This document shows positions 37,368 through 49,100 of a stretch of 64,000 nt of DNA, in pieces (the stretch's first letter is position 1; each line of letters begins with the position of its first letter). Location: positions 1 through 64,000 of the forward strand of contig CASWVG010000007.1 of the NCBI GenBank assembly GCA_949472775.1, read 5' to 3'. The DNA is from an uncultured Lachnospiraceae bacterium. GTDB taxonomy: Bacteria > Bacillota > Clostridia > Lachnospirales > Lachnospiraceae. Both the position numbers and the translations under genes were made by a program. The notes below the pieces were generated by a model that saw nothing but the letters and a program-made list of their open reading frames with translations, was not told the origin of the DNA and did not search any database.

Positions 37368-38540
37368 TTACTCAGCTAACTGCTCCTCTGTGTAGTAACC
37401 GCCCTCTACAATGATCTCCTTGTAGTTGGACTGGTCAACTGCTACAGGTGTGCACAGGTAAGAAGGAACTACGATCTTACCATTGTCATACTGCTCGGTA
37501 TCGTTGATCTCAGGCTCTGCACCCTCAAGCACTGCCTGTACCATGGTAACGCACTTCTCAGCCAGGAGACGGGTATCCTTGTAGATGGACATGGTCTGCT
37601 TGCCGGAGATGATGTTCTTGGTAGCCATCAGCTCTGCGTCCTGACCAGTGATCATCGGCCAGTTTTCGTCTGTGTAACCAGCACCCTCAAGAGCTGCCTT
37701 ACAGCCGTATGCGAAACCGTCGAAAGCGGTAGCGCAGATGTCAAGATCCTCGTCAGCATAGAAACCTGTCAGATAGTTCTCACAGTTCTGCTGAGCGGTC
37801 TCCTGGGACCATCTTAAGATACAGGTGTCATCGAAAGAAGTTCTGCCGGACTTACAAACCAGTGCGCCGTTGTCCAGATAAGGCTGAAGAACTTCCATCA
37901 GACCTGCGTAAAGCATATGTGCGTTGTTATCATCAGGAGAACCCATGAAGAACTCGATGGTCTTCGGGTCTGCAGGATCAAGACCTGCATTGTCCTCAAT
38001 GTACTTACCGATTGCGGTACCAACGCCCTTGTTATCAAAAGTAGCGTAGTAGGAAACTGCATCCGTGTTCATCAGCAGACGGTCGTAAGCGATGATCGGA
38101 ATACCTGCCTCTTTCGCCTGTGCCTCTACGTTAACCAGAGCATCAGAGTCGATAGAAGCGATAACCAGGCAGTTTACGCCGGAAGCGATCATGTTCTCAA
38201 CCTGGGAAACCTGTGCCTGTACATCATCCTCTGCGTACTGAAGGTCTACTTCGTAGCCGAGAGCCTCGAGCTGAGCCTTCATGTTCGCGCCGTCATTGAT
38301 CCATCTCTCGGAAGACTGGGTAGGCATTGCCACACCAACCTTCTTGCCGCCGGATGCTGCAGGTGCCTCAGCCGCCGGAGCTTCCTCCGTTGCTGCGTCT
38401 GCCGCAGGAGCTTCTTCTGCTGCCGCGGGAGCCTCAGTCGCTGCGGGAGCTGCTGTCTCCGCCTCGCCGCCGCCACATCCTACAAGCATGGAAGCAACCA
38501 TTGCTACACTCAGAAATGTGCCTAAAACTTTCTTTTTCAT
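37368..38540 (-). CDS. ChvE-type sugar-binding lipoprotein
   Basis: This 390-residue protein has a lipoprotein signal with lipobox LVGC (Cys22) and a 45-residue Ala/Glu/Pro linker (repeats of EEAPAA). A periplasmic-binding fold starts at KKVGVAMPTQSSERWINDGANMKAQLE. SIDSDALVNVEAQAKEAGIPIIAYDRLLMNTDAVSYYATFDN and TGQDAELMATKNIISGKQTMSIYKDTR match the ChvE/multiple-monosaccharide binding family, which binds arabinose, glucose, galactose or xylose. GGGAGG precedes the ATG. Its promoter holds two AraR-like boxes, so L-arabinose is the favoured ligand. Confidence 0.93.
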   Translation of the reverse strand: MKKKVLGTFLSVAMVASMLVGCGGGEAETAAPAATEAPAAAEEAPAADAATEEAPAAEAPAASGGKKVGVAMPTQSSERWINDGANMKAQLEALGYEVDLQYAEDDVQAQVSQVENMIASGVNCLVIASIDSDALVNVEAQAKEAGIPIIAYDRLLMNTDAVSYYATFDNKGVGTAIGKYIEDNAGLDPADPKTIEFFMGSPDDNNAHMLYAGLMEVLQPYLDNGALVCKSGRTSFDDTCILRWSQETAQQNCENYLTGFYADEDLDICATAFDGFAYGCKAALEGAGYTDENWPMITGQDAELMATKNIISGKQTMSIYKDTRLLAEKCVTMVQAVLEGAEPEINDTEQYDNGKIVVPSYLCTPVAVDQSNYKEIIVEGGYYTEEQLAE

Positions 38541-38605
38541 GTTTTCTTTTTCCTCCCTTAGAGTAGTTGTTTCGTACAGGAAACTTGTCTGCCTGTGCCT
38601 GTAAG

Positions 38606-38620
38606 TTGTATTCTATACAA
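38606..38620. promoter_or_regulatory. AraR-like operator in the chvE-like gene leader
   Basis: TTGTA-TTCTA-TACAA palindrome about 120 bases downstream of the predicted transcription start. Confidence 0.6.
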
Positions 38621-38745
38621 TTTGCCAGTTTTTAAAATATTTTAGGTTTTCGACAAATTTGTAATTGGAACATTTTGCTTAATTGGCACCTAATAAGAAA
38701 GTTATTCTGTACATTTTTACCACCGTTTTGTCAGATGATATTTCC

Positions 38746-38774
38746 ATTATATCTACATGTCGCTAAATTGTCAA
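38746..38774 (-). promoter_or_regulatory. Promoter of the chvE-mmsAB operon
   Basis: TTGACA (38769-38774), a 17-base spacer and TATAAT (38746-38751) on the minus strand form a consensus promoter about 200 bases before the coding start. The rest of the 468-base gap (38541-39008) holds the long leader and two operator-like sites; no gene was seen. Confidence 0.85.
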
Positions 38775-38810
38775 TCTTTTTATTCAATATCTACATACAT
38801 CTCCGCCAAG

Positions 38811-38825
38811 TTGTACAGCATACAA
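38811..38825. promoter_or_regulatory. AraR-like operator upstream of the chvE promoter
   Basis: TTGTA-CAGCA-TACAA palindrome about 37 bases upstream of the -35 box. With the site at 38606-38620 it brackets the promoter, centres about 205 bases apart. Confidence 0.6.
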
Positions 38826-39008
38826 CCTTTGATGAATAATGAGGTGCCTTTACAATGAACCGCATGGTCTTCTTCTCCTCCCACGCGTTTCTGCAAAGCA
38901 AAAACACGCAATGCCATTATACCCTCCTCCCGTGCAGAAGAGACAAGTGCTTTACGTGTTTTTTAGAATGATATATATTTTTACATACCGTCCGCTTTCT
39001 TTTAAGAC

Positions 39009-40733
39009 TTAGATTTTAAACTCACCTACCAGTCCTTCCACATCACCCGTGAGCACCAACAGTTTATCCATGGCCTCGGACACCTCCTCCAGATTCGCGG
39101 ACTGTTCTGCAACCACCGCGCTGACCTCGTTGATCTCCGTCACATTGCCGTCCGCGGCTTCCTTGACGGTTCCCATGCTCTCCATGGCCTCCTGGATTTT
39201 CCCGGTCAGAACCTCAACGCCGCTTATAATGTCCTCCACGTTATTGCTGACCTCGTCCGTACCGGCGGTGATAATCTCAAAGCTGTCCTTCGCCTCGCCC
39301 GTCATCTGATTGCCTTTCTCAAGCTGGTCAAGGCTCTCCCTCAGCCTTGCTGTCATCTGATCCGCCTGACTGCTCACCGCCTCAATCATCTTGCCAATAT
39401 GGGCTGCCGCTGCCTGTGAATCATCTGCCAGATTCCGGATTTCCGTAGCAACCACCGCGAAACCTCTCCCGGCTTCCCCGGCTCTCGCCGCCTCAATGGA
39501 TGCGTTTAACGACAACAGATTCGTCTGGGAAGCTATGGAAGAAATAGACGCCAGTGCCTCCGTCATTCCTCTCGTGTTCTCACCGAAGGAAGCAAATACG
39601 CTCTCCATCTCCTGCATGGAGCGGTTGACCTCACGCATCTGCTCCACATAAGCCATGATTTTCTGCATACCGTCTCTGGCATTATCCCGCGTCTTTCCTG
39701 CGTTTCCGTGAATCGCCTCGGCGTAGTCCGCCACCTTTTTCGCGATGTCGCCCATGTCGCCGATCTGCACCTGTGCGCGGCTGACCTCCGCCTGCTGTCT
39801 CTCCAGAGCCGCCAGCATCCCTTCCACCGCATCGGCAATACGGCTTCCACCCTGCGCATTCTCATCCACACTGTTATTAACTGTCGCAGTTGCCATTTTC
39901 AGCTCTGACATATTGGTCGCCACTTTACTGATCAGATGTACCAGGCTGCCCTGCATTTTGTTGAAAGCTGACGCGGCGCGTCCCGCCTCATCCCTGCTTT
40001 TTACCTTGATGTCCTCGCTCGTCAGATCCCCCTCCGACATAACCGAGAGTTTCTTTTCGAGCTGTATGATAGGCGCGGTAATACTCTTTGTCAAAGCAAA
40101 AGCTGCCGTCAGAACCACAACCGATGTGATCAGAACGATCACTACTATCAGATTTCTCATATTGCTGAACGCACTCTGTATCTCATCCGCTACCTGCTCG
40201 CTTCTCGCAATCTCCGAAGCAAGGAGCGTCTCCGCGCTGGTGCTGACAAAGCTCATGCTGCCGCTCATATTCTGCGCCGCGTTCAGACCTTTCGATGAAT
40301 ACTGGGTTCCACAGGCAGCCTGCAGTTCCCGGAAGGATGCGATAAACTTCCCCGCCTCGGAAGCAAATTTGTCAAACTGGTTGCGCATCTCCGAGTACTC
40401 CGCCTCCTGGGGTATGTTCTCTCCGACTTCCGCCACATACTGCTCCATGGTATCCATGATTTCCACATGTCCGCTGGATGCAAGGTCACCGCCAGTGCTG
40501 CACTTAACGACAACGGTGCGTCCCAGATAGGAAGCGTTATCCTTGACGAACGTCACCTTGCTGATGCTGTCAAGAATCTGGGAATACTGCGCATTATATT
40601 TGCTGGATCTGTCCACCAGTATCATCATTAACGCGATCAGTACAACCAGTGTGCACAAAATGCAGGCATTGATCTTAAGTCTGATCCCCGCACCTTTATT
40701 ATTCTTCGTCGTCTTTTGTCTCTTCATTTGCAT
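39009..40733 (-). CDS. Methyl-accepting chemotaxis protein
   Basis: The receptor has about 574 residues from ATG 40733, 7 bases after GGAG. Helix 1 lies near 19-38, a periplasmic helical ligand region follows, helix 2 ([21 protein letters not shown]) and a HAMP segment come next. The highly conserved signalling tip [33 protein letters not shown] is intact. It reports to the CheA/CheW system. The start lies inside the small membrane-protein gene upstream, indicating coupled translation. Signal unknown. Confidence 0.93.
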   Translation of the reverse strand: MQMKRQKTTKNNKGAGIRLKINACILCTLVVLIALMMILVDRSSKYNAQYSQILDSISKVTFVKDNASYLGRTVVVKCSTGGDLASSGHVEIMDTMEQYVAEVGENIPQEAEYSEMRNQFDKFASEAGKFIASFRELQAACGTQYSSKGLNAAQNMSGSMSFVSTSAETLLASEIARSEQVADEIQSAFSNMRNLIVVIVLITSVVVLTAAFALTKSITAPIIQLEKKLSVMSEGDLTSEDIKVKSRDEAGRAASAFNKMQGSLVHLISKVATNMSELKMATATVNNSVDENAQGGSRIADAVEGMLAALERQQAEVSRAQVQIGDMGDIAKKVADYAEAIHGNAGKTRDNARDGMQKIMAYVEQMREVNRSMQEMESVFASFGENTRGMTEALASISSIASQTNLLSLNASIEAARAGEAGRGFAVVATEIRNLADDSQAAAAHIGKMIEAVSSQADQMTARLRESLDQLEKGNQMTGEAKDSFEIITAGTDEVSNNVEDIISGVEVLTGKIQEAMESMGTVKEAADGNVTEINEVSAVVAEQSANLEEVSEAMDKLLVLTGDVEGLVGEFKI

Positions 40734-41043
40734 CCACATACTCCTTCCGAATCAGTTTTTTCGCCGATAAGATCAGGATCGCACCGCCCGCCGCCACAAA
40801 AACAACAATCGCTATCGCGATAAATATCCTGTCGTTCCCTGTGGTATCTCCAAACCCCTGTATCAGACCAAACGCCAGATACAGCACATAAGCTGACACA
40901 AGAATGCGAAGCGTAAGTCCCACTTTCGTGTCCCTGTATTTTTTATTCTCTTTTTCGTCCGGGCCGTCAGCCGTCTGATGTATATCCGGCAGACCGCCAT
41001 TTTCTTTCTCCGTCAGATTCTCTCCCAAAGCCGTCTCCTCCAA
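40699..41043 (-). CDS. Small two-helix membrane protein
   Basis: This 114-residue protein has a charged N-terminus, two hydrophobic helices ([24 protein letters not shown] and [21 protein letters not shown]) and an acidic tail ending ETKDDEE. It is not recognised. It sits between two chemotaxis receptor genes and overlaps the start of one by about 35 bases, so a role linked to the receptors is possible but unproven. Confidence 0.65.
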   Translation of the reverse strand: MEETALGENLTEKENGGLPDIHQTADGPDEKENKKYRDTKVGLTLRILVSAYVLYLAFGLIQGFGDTTGNDRIFIAIAIVVFVAAGGAILILSAKKLIRKEYVDANEETKDDEE

Positions 41044-41075
41044 CTCCGCCTGTCCCCTGCAATCAGCCGTTGAAT

Positions 41076-42794
41076 TTATCCTTCAAAGCATGCCGTCTGC
41101 TCGGAGAGGTGGCTTACCACGCCGGAGACCTGATTCAGAGCCTCCACTATACCCTTCATGTTTTCCGCCAGCGCTGCCGTGTTATTCACCACGCCGCCAA
41201 CACCCTGTGCGCTCTCTCTCACATTGCTTGTGATGTTCTCATTGGATTCTGCCACCGTGCGCATCATACCGCCAATATTCTCCATGGAATCCCGCATTTC
41301 AACCATCATCCGGTCTACCGTTATGGAATCGTTCAGGTACTGTTCTCCGGTACGCTCCAGAATCTCATAATCTGGCAGCACCTGCTCATTGATAAACTTA
41401 ACCAGACTGCCGGCATTCTCCGCCAGTGTCATAACCGCGGCGACTACGCCCGACGAAATCTGCTGGATATTTCCCGCCGTCTGCTTCGAGTTGTCAGCCA
41501 GCTGACGGATCTCGTCAGCCACCACAGCGAAGCCTTTTCCCGCTTCGCCTGCCCTTGCCGCCTCTATGGATGCGTTCAGTGCAAGCAGGTTCGTCTTGGA
41601 GGCAATACTCAGAATATCCGCCGTCAGATTTCCGATCTTTTCAATCTGTTTACTGTCCTCAATAGACGCGTTCAGGGACACGTCAAATTCCTTAATCATA
41701 CCGTCCGCAGTCGCGCGGCTTTCCTGTGCCAGCTTACGAAGTTCCTCGGCGCGGCTGCGGATCTCCTCCGCAAACTTCGTGCCATTTACCGCCTGATCAA
41801 CCATGTCCCCGACAGAAGCTTCCGCCTCTCTCGTATTCTCGCTGACATAACCGACCGTAGCGGACACCTCTTCCATGCTGGCCGCCAGTTCTTCCATCGT
41901 AGCCGAAGTGTCACTGGCATTCTGGTTCGTCACCTCCACCACTTCATTGACATGGAGCTGCTGTCTGTTAATTTCATCGCTGCAGGAAATCACCCCGCTG
42001 ATCACATCCTGCAGAATATCCAGAAATTCATTCACACCTGTAGCCAGTGTCGCAATCTCATCCTTCGTCAGCACAGGCACTCTCTCAGTCAGATTCCCCT
42101 TATTATTATGTATATCTTCGATCATTCCGTTGATTACTCTGGCAATCTTCTGAATCGGCGTCACAATAATCCGATTCGCGATAAACAGTACCAGAACCGC
42201 CGTCACGATCAGTATTCCAATGACGGACACAATCAGCACATAGGAACTCTCTGCCTCCCCCTGCAGATACGCCTTGCCCTCAGCAAGCTCCGCATCCGAA
42301 AACTCCAGCAGATCATTCATGCTGTTGTCGATGGTATTATTCAGCATGCCAAGGTTATTGGCAATCAGGTTATTGGCACGTTCCTTGTCCCCTGCCCTGC
42401 TATACTCTATAATCGAATCCACGTACGTGTCGAAGCTGGAAAGCCGGTCTTCCAGGGAATCGTAGACCCCCTGTGTTTCCTCTGAGGCAATCATGCCCTT
42501 ATAAGCCTCCATAGCTTCCCACATCTTCGCTCTGCGCTCCAGGACATCCTCCGCACGCTTATCCATCGTCCGCAGCAGCTTGGCGTTCACATGAGCGTAC
42601 ACATTCATGTACATATCCAGATAGTCCTCGTAGATACCATGGATCAGATTGATCTTCTCCACCTCGTTGTTCATTATCTTCTGACTGCTCTGGGAAATCG
42701 CTGTCATGCTGTTGGCAAGCAGCCCCAGCGAAATAATCGAAATCAGTGCAAGCACAATGATTGCCAACGCAAATTTAAAGCCAATCTTCTTCAT
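41076..42794 (-). CDS. Methyl-accepting chemotaxis protein
   Basis: The receptor has 572 residues from ATG 42794, supported by GGAGG 8 bases upstream. Helix 1 is at about 5-28. A four-helix-bundle type outer domain (ISQSSQKIMNNEVEKINLIHGIYEDYLDMYMNV) precedes helix 2 (YVLIVSVIGILIVTAVLVLFIANRII), HAMP and the signalling tip [34 protein letters not shown]. It is first in the receptor operon. The ligand is unknown, and neighbouring sugar importers make a sugar-related signal conceivable. Confidence 0.93.
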   Translation of the reverse strand: MKKIGFKFALAIIVLALISIISLGLLANSMTAISQSSQKIMNNEVEKINLIHGIYEDYLDMYMNVYAHVNAKLLRTMDKRAEDVLERRAKMWEAMEAYKGMIASEETQGVYDSLEDRLSSFDTYVDSIIEYSRAGDKERANNLIANNLGMLNNTIDNSMNDLLEFSDAELAEGKAYLQGEAESSYVLIVSVIGILIVTAVLVLFIANRIIVTPIQKIARVINGMIEDIHNNKGNLTERVPVLTKDEIATLATGVNEFLDILQDVISGVISCSDEINRQQLHVNEVVEVTNQNASDTSATMEELAASMEEVSATVGYVSENTREAEASVGDMVDQAVNGTKFAEEIRSRAEELRKLAQESRATADGMIKEFDVSLNASIEDSKQIEKIGNLTADILSIASKTNLLALNASIEAARAGEAGKGFAVVADEIRQLADNSKQTAGNIQQISSGVVAAVMTLAENAGSLVKFINEQVLPDYEILERTGEQYLNDSITVDRMMVEMRDSMENIGGMMRTVAESNENITSNVRESAQGVGGVVNNTAALAENMKGIVEALNQVSGVVSHLSEQTACFEG

Positions 42795-42982
42795 GCAGTA
42801 GTCCTCCTGCGTACCCTTACCCTTATATTCTATATAGTGCAATCTGCCTAATCACAATTCTGCATTGTTCTCAGTATATCACCTTTTGTTGCACAAAGAT
42901 AGTCCCATTACGGGAATATTTATTACAGTTTCACAAAACCATTACAATTCAGAGGCATACATCCCCTGCGCGGGGCTGCACA

Positions 42983-43065
42983 TAAAAAAAGAAAAACCTA
43001 TTCATTCAGAATAAGTCTTTCTTTAGGAGTGAAGGGGCTTATAATGTCAAACGACAAGCCCCTTC
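42983..43065 (-). terminator. Two hairpins ending the giant surface-protein transcript
   Basis: In the minus direction, GAAGGGGCTT/AAGCCCCTTC (43031-43065, perfect 10-base arms) comes first. It is followed by ACTTATTC/GAATAGGT (42996-43016) with TTTTTCTTTTTTT after it. The second is a canonical terminator. The remaining gap to the receptor gene shows no ORF. Confidence 0.8.
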
Positions 43066-43109
43066 GTTATATTGTGATGAGTGAATCACCTAAATTTAAG
43101 AGCTCTTTC

Positions 43110-46100
43110 CTAATAGAGCTTTTCTACATAGACATCTGCAGACACAGGGGCACCCAAATTATAGTAACCCACTGCCAGGTATACCGTTTCGCCCACTGAC
43201 AGATTGTCAATCTCATGAGAAAAATTAACATCATCAGCGTCATCATTATACCCATACCCATAGTTAAATGGACTGCTCCAACTATTCATTTTACTACTGT
43301 CAATCCCCGTTTGTCTGTCAACATAGTTTTTACCTGTCTGGGTAAAGAACCATGCTTTGGGATCCCCGTAATTATTTGCCGAATAGAATCGGTACGTACC
43401 TGCTTCCGATGCTGTAAATCTCACCCATTTAAACTGATTCTCAGTCACAGATACATAAGCAGGCGACCCGACAGAAAGGGACGCTGTTCCCGGCGCCGGT
43501 TTCGCATCAGATTCGCCAGATCCACCGTTGTCTCCAACCACACTAACATAAGTACCAACAAGTGCATCCATCAGTTTGTCGTAACCCACTGCGAAGTATA
43601 CCGTCTCGCCTGCCGCCAGCTTAATCTTTTTGCCATTCTCGTTCATTCTGGCATACTCGCTGCGTTTGCTGTCCAGTACATCTCTGTCCGCGCTATTGCC
43701 AATTCGGTCGATCACAGCCCTCTCCGTATCATAGAACAGCCATGCATAAGTTTTGTCGTTATCTGAACTAAAGGTATATACATCCGTTATACTCGCTGTA
43801 AAGCTGAACCACCTGTACTGTCCCTTCTGCACGTTCACCGATCCGTTAGTGCTGACACTTGTCACCGATGCCGTTTTTTCTGACGTATTCGAGCCGGGCA
43901 TGGACGGCTGGCCGAGATACTCATTATCCCCATGGTACCAGTCCGCATTTGCCACCGGTTCTACCGTTACCTCCCATCTGGCAAATACCGCTTTTGTTAT
44001 CTTGGAGCGCACTTCTATAAATGTCCTGCCTGCTCCTACCGCCTTGAAGGATGCGGTATATGTGCCCGCATTCGCCTTCACAGTCGCTACTTTCTTATTC
44101 GTAACCGTCCATGTCAGCGTGTCCGTCTTGGCATACTTTGCTCCCACATTATACTCGCTCGCATCCAGTCCCAGTGTATAGACATTGCCCGAGTACAAGG
44201 CGTTCTCCGTAATATCGTCGTCCCCATTATTTGGAGCTGTAATGGTTACACCACCCTCATAGTACGGATCAGCTTTTATACTGTCATCCAACCTCCGATA
44301 GCTTGCCGGGAGCAGTGTCGTCTGGATTTTGCCCTTTGCCTCTTTGGAGGCAAGGTTTCCATACAGTGCTGTTATTGTCACATCGTACTTTGATTTCTGC
44401 GTCAGATTTCCGACCCTGTAGGTGTACAGTTTCGTCTTCGCATTATAGATATTGCTGTTTCTCGGCACATACTTACTCTGCAGTATATGACCTCTCGCAT
44501 CTGTCACCTGGATCCGGAATGCCTCCGCATAGCCTGTATAGTCAAACGTGAGATCCGCAAACTGGTCGGTGACAAATGTTGTCTGGATCTTCTTAACAGG
44601 ATCAAGGCCTGTAACAGAAAGCTTCACCGCCGCCGTCTTATCCGTGCCGACAACGCTGTCCTTCAGCGTAAGATTCATCGGCTGTTTGCCTTCCTTAACC
44701 GCCTTGACCATAACGCCGTCTAATTCGAAGCGTTCATCCGCCTCAAACACATTCTTCAGCTCTTCATCCACCACGATGGATTTCTCAAAATCGCCGATCA
44801 GAACTTTTCTGCCTTCGGAGTAGGTCACCATATCGTACAGAGACATGCTCTGTCCCACCTGCATTTTGACCGTCTTACCTTTGATACTGTCCGCCTTCGC
44901 GGTGATATTCACAAACGCTACCGCGTGCACACCCAGTGTGGTGGGATCAATCGCAACGACAGCTACCTTTCCTACCCCATTCAGTGTCAGCTTCTCATTC
45001 TTGATGGTGGCAAGGGGCGTGTTATAAAGATAAATACTACCCCCATTATAACCAACTGACACTCCCGTAAAACCGTCTCCAGTTTTTACATTGCGGGCTT
45101 CGCCTACACAATAAATGAGTTTCGACGTCATATAATTTTTCTGGTCATCCTTGGAAAGCGGTAAGTCTTTCCAGATACGGTCTGCCCAATCTGCCGCACC
45201 CGACTCTACATTCTCGCGGAACTTACCCTCGAGAGCCATCGTCAGGCTTCCCTTGGATAATGCCACCGTATAGCAGTTGCTATCTTTGTCATACTCGGCA
45301 TACTCAGCATCCGTTATTCTCTCCGGATCAAACCGCAGACCTATCAGCTGTGATTTCGTCGTCTTCGCAGTTTTCACAGCGCCCGCAAAGGATTCGCTGA
45401 CCTTACAGCGCACCTCGTGGTCACAATACTCCAGACCACGGATTCCGCTCACGTTGCGCACATATACCGTGTAGGTCTCCTCTGTTGACAGACCACTGTC
45501 CTCCAAAGTTATGGTATACAACTTGGTCTTTGGGTTATAAATGTCATTACCATAATCATCGGTGTCATCATCGGAAACATAAACCGGAGCGATTTCAAAG
45601 ATACCTTTCCACACCCCATTCTTCATGGTGCCGATCTGTTCTTCAAAATCTTGCGGTTTTTTCTTGTCCTTCATTACATAAATCTCGCTGCGATAACCAT
45701 CTGTATAGCCGTCAACCGGTCCGGACCAGGACACTGTCAGACTATGATCTCTCGCTGTCAGAGTCTTAATCTTCGGTGCGGTCACATCATTGATCGTAAC
45801 CTTAAGCTTCGCTTCTCTGGCCGGTTCCGTGGGTATCCATGTCTGCTTTCCGTCCTCGTCAATCTTCAGTCTGGAGGAATAGACGTAAACGGTCGCACTG
45901 CCCTTCTTCAAAGCTGTCACATATCCATCCTCAGTAACGCAGAGGAAGTCTTTGCCAGCCTCATCTACCTTATAGCTCAGATGAATGACATCGCTTTCCT
46001 GAGATTTGGAAAGTTTCACATCCAGCCTCTGGGTAGTTCCTACTACCATCTTGTTCAACGCCCCGTTGAACGCAAGAGACTTAGGAGCCACCGTCTCCAT

Positions 46101-49100
46101 TAAATTATCACCGAATATCGCGTTTGCAAAATCCAGAACAAAATGCTCTGTGAAGCCTTCCTCCCAGCGGATATCAAATTCCGGCTTCTCCGCCTCGTTC
46201 GCGTCAAACGCAACCCGGATGGAATTGTCGTCAGCCGCATCAAGAATAAGACCTTTTGCGCTCTTCACACTGCTTTCATACATCGGATTGATGTCTGAAA
46301 GAGCTTCATACTCCGCAGGTATGGCAATATCAATTGCAATATAGTTGCCCTCCCTGTGTTTGTCGTCAAGACTGCTCAGATTATAAACATAAGGAATTGC
46401 CTGCAACGTCGTAACTGTGTGCGTGTAGGCGCCATCCTTGGACACAACGACATCGTTGATCTTTATGGGTGCAGTATTGTTTCTGTCAGGGCTTGTCGCC
46501 GTCACTGTGGATTTACTGCGCACAGTCGTAAAAGTCTTGCTCTCACCCGCTTTTAATGTATAGTTCCTTGCGTAACCGGCAGTCAGATCTGCACTGTCAA
46601 ATTTTACAGTGTAGGTCTCCGCCCCTTTCAATTTTTCGCCGTATGTAAGTTCTCTTCCTTTTGCGTCAAATACATCGAAGGAAATCGTACCGTCTACAGC
46701 CTGGTAACCGTACGTAAAGCTGCCGTCTTCCTCATACCTTCTGTAGGTAAACGCATCTTTATCCTTCTCCACAGGCGTCTCAAACACTGCCGCGTTGACG
46801 TCGTAAGCATACTGTACCCGGGTACCTCCCGCAACCTCATCCTTGATGGAAGGGGTTACCGTAAGTTCCGCCTGCTTGATTTCATAGACAATATCTGTTT
46901 CATATACAAAGTTCGAGTAGACAACGCCGTCTTCTCCCTCAAACGTATCCGGATTACTGATGAATCCCTGATACGTCTCATCTCCGCCGAAGCCAAGATA
47001 ATACTTATATGTGCCGGCATCAACCGGCTTTTCCACGTATTCCGGCGTCTTTCCTGTGATTTCTACCCAGAATTGATCCATCTTCGGCAAAACCGTATTC
47101 GTCACAACGGTCTCTCCTGCCTTAATTGTAATCAGACCGTTATTCACAGCTTCCGTAACATCAAATGCCTCGCCGTTATACACCTTAGACTTGTCTGCCA
47201 GTTTAGTCAGATCCGTGGTCACCGTCAGCGCAGTAGCGCCCATCTTGGTCAGGGTGATATCCTTTGTCTCATTGAAATAAGTAGTCTTTGTGGATGTTGT
47301 CCCGTCCTCTGCTTTTTCCTCTACCTCTTCGTAGTCGGCATAATTCGAATCATAATAAGACAGCACAGCCGCCAGTCTTAACTGGTCGCCCTCCGCAAAA
47401 CTGTAGCCGTTACCTGTCTGATTCCACTCATTCTTTTCCGCGTCCTTCTTCTCCACATGCCAGGTAATCCTATAGTCTTCCTCTTCAACCCACCCGGCCA
47501 GAATCTCATTCATCGCGTCGGCGTCCTCGTCTTCCGTGACCACCTTGATCTCATGGGAAACATCTGTCATGGACAGGTATTTCTGTGAGGTAACACCCGT
47601 ATATGCACTGTAGTCACCCGAAGGAACAACCTTGATCTTTCTCGGTTTGATTTCGTAAATTACCTCTTTTTGAGCCGAAGCATTCGCATGGGTGCTGTCA
47701 GAATAGCTCACCAACAGTCTGTATGTGCCTGCATCTTTCGGCTTAGCAGCAGTTCCCAGGTAACGCCAGGCAGGTTTCTCGATGTATATCGGATTCCCGT
47801 CCGCATCCGTCTTAATGGAACCGTCAGCGTTTGTATCGGGTTCAGACGTCACTCCGTCCTGCTCATACCAGGTATATGTCAGCTGACTGGCAGTTCCCTC
47901 CGCAACACTCTTGCCGTCCACTGTCACTTTTGCTTTCTTATAGTCAGCCCTGTTTTCGTACAAAGGTTTCCCATTGTACTCTCTGTTGATGGGTGTGATC
48001 TCGCTCACATCAATAGCCGCAGCCGCAGCCACATTTATGATGAGTGCTTCCTTGCTGCTAATTACATGTTCCTCATCCACCATATAGTTAAGGCTGTTGG
48101 AATTTGCAAGATTTACATGATAGCTATATCCATCACTGTCCGTACCATCGCCATAGGCATTAATCGGACAAAAAAATCCCTCTGAAACAGAGCCGTCTGC
48201 ATTATAAGCCGCCTTATAGCCGGTAAACATGACACGGTACGTCTTACCGCTTTCCAAGCGGTCTCCATCATTCAGCCAATCGCTTAAATCTTCTGTCGTC
48301 CCATCCTCATTTGTCGTCTTTTCTTCGTTCCATATTCCAAAAACCGGCTGATAGGACTGCGTTTTCGATGAATTGGCATAAGACGTCCCCCAGAAGGTAT
48401 CTCTGTCAAACTCATCAGTATCGTCAAAACGCGCTCCCAGGCCATTGGCAGCCTTTTCATCATATCTGTAAACCTGATAATCCACCTGATCAAGCACTTC
48501 TTTAGCCGTCGTCCCAGCGCTGAAAGTGGTGCCGCCTTCCGGTATCGGCACAAGTTCCAGTATAGCCGGTTCAATCGTTACGTCCATGATCGATTTATCA
48601 CTCTCATCATAAAGGCCTTCCTCACCTTCATAATGCAGTGCGATACCGTATTCACCCGCATTCACAGGCGCCTGCTCCAGTTCAACCCAGCCCGATCCAA
48701 GTCTGTATTCACACCAGACTTTCTTCAGTTCACCCGTAAGTTCCCGATAGGTGTCATTACCCTGATCGTCTTTGCCAACTACCTCACTGCTAAAAATTTT
48801 AGCCTCATAATCAGTGCCGTCCACAGGTTCCTGCGCACTGCCGGTATAGGCGTATGTAAAGGGCTCATACTCACCTTCTATCGGATTTCCCTCCTCATCC
48901 TTTACAGGATGGGCCGCCTTATAAGCCGCTGTGTAATCCCACTCTACCCAGGTAGAAATCAAATCGGACATTTCGATGTCCATAACCTGATCCGCGGGCA
49001 TCGCATAGTTATTTTTCTCTGTCTCACCCGCCTTATCGGTAAACTTAAAAGACAGGGTGATCGCATAGTCACCGCCCTTTTTCAGCACGTCCTCGTTACC

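Noticed and set aside
41070-42485. Plus-strand 471-codon ORF
   Set aside because: It lies antisense to a clear chemotaxis receptor gene; the His/Leu/Arg-rich product is typical of an antisense shadow.
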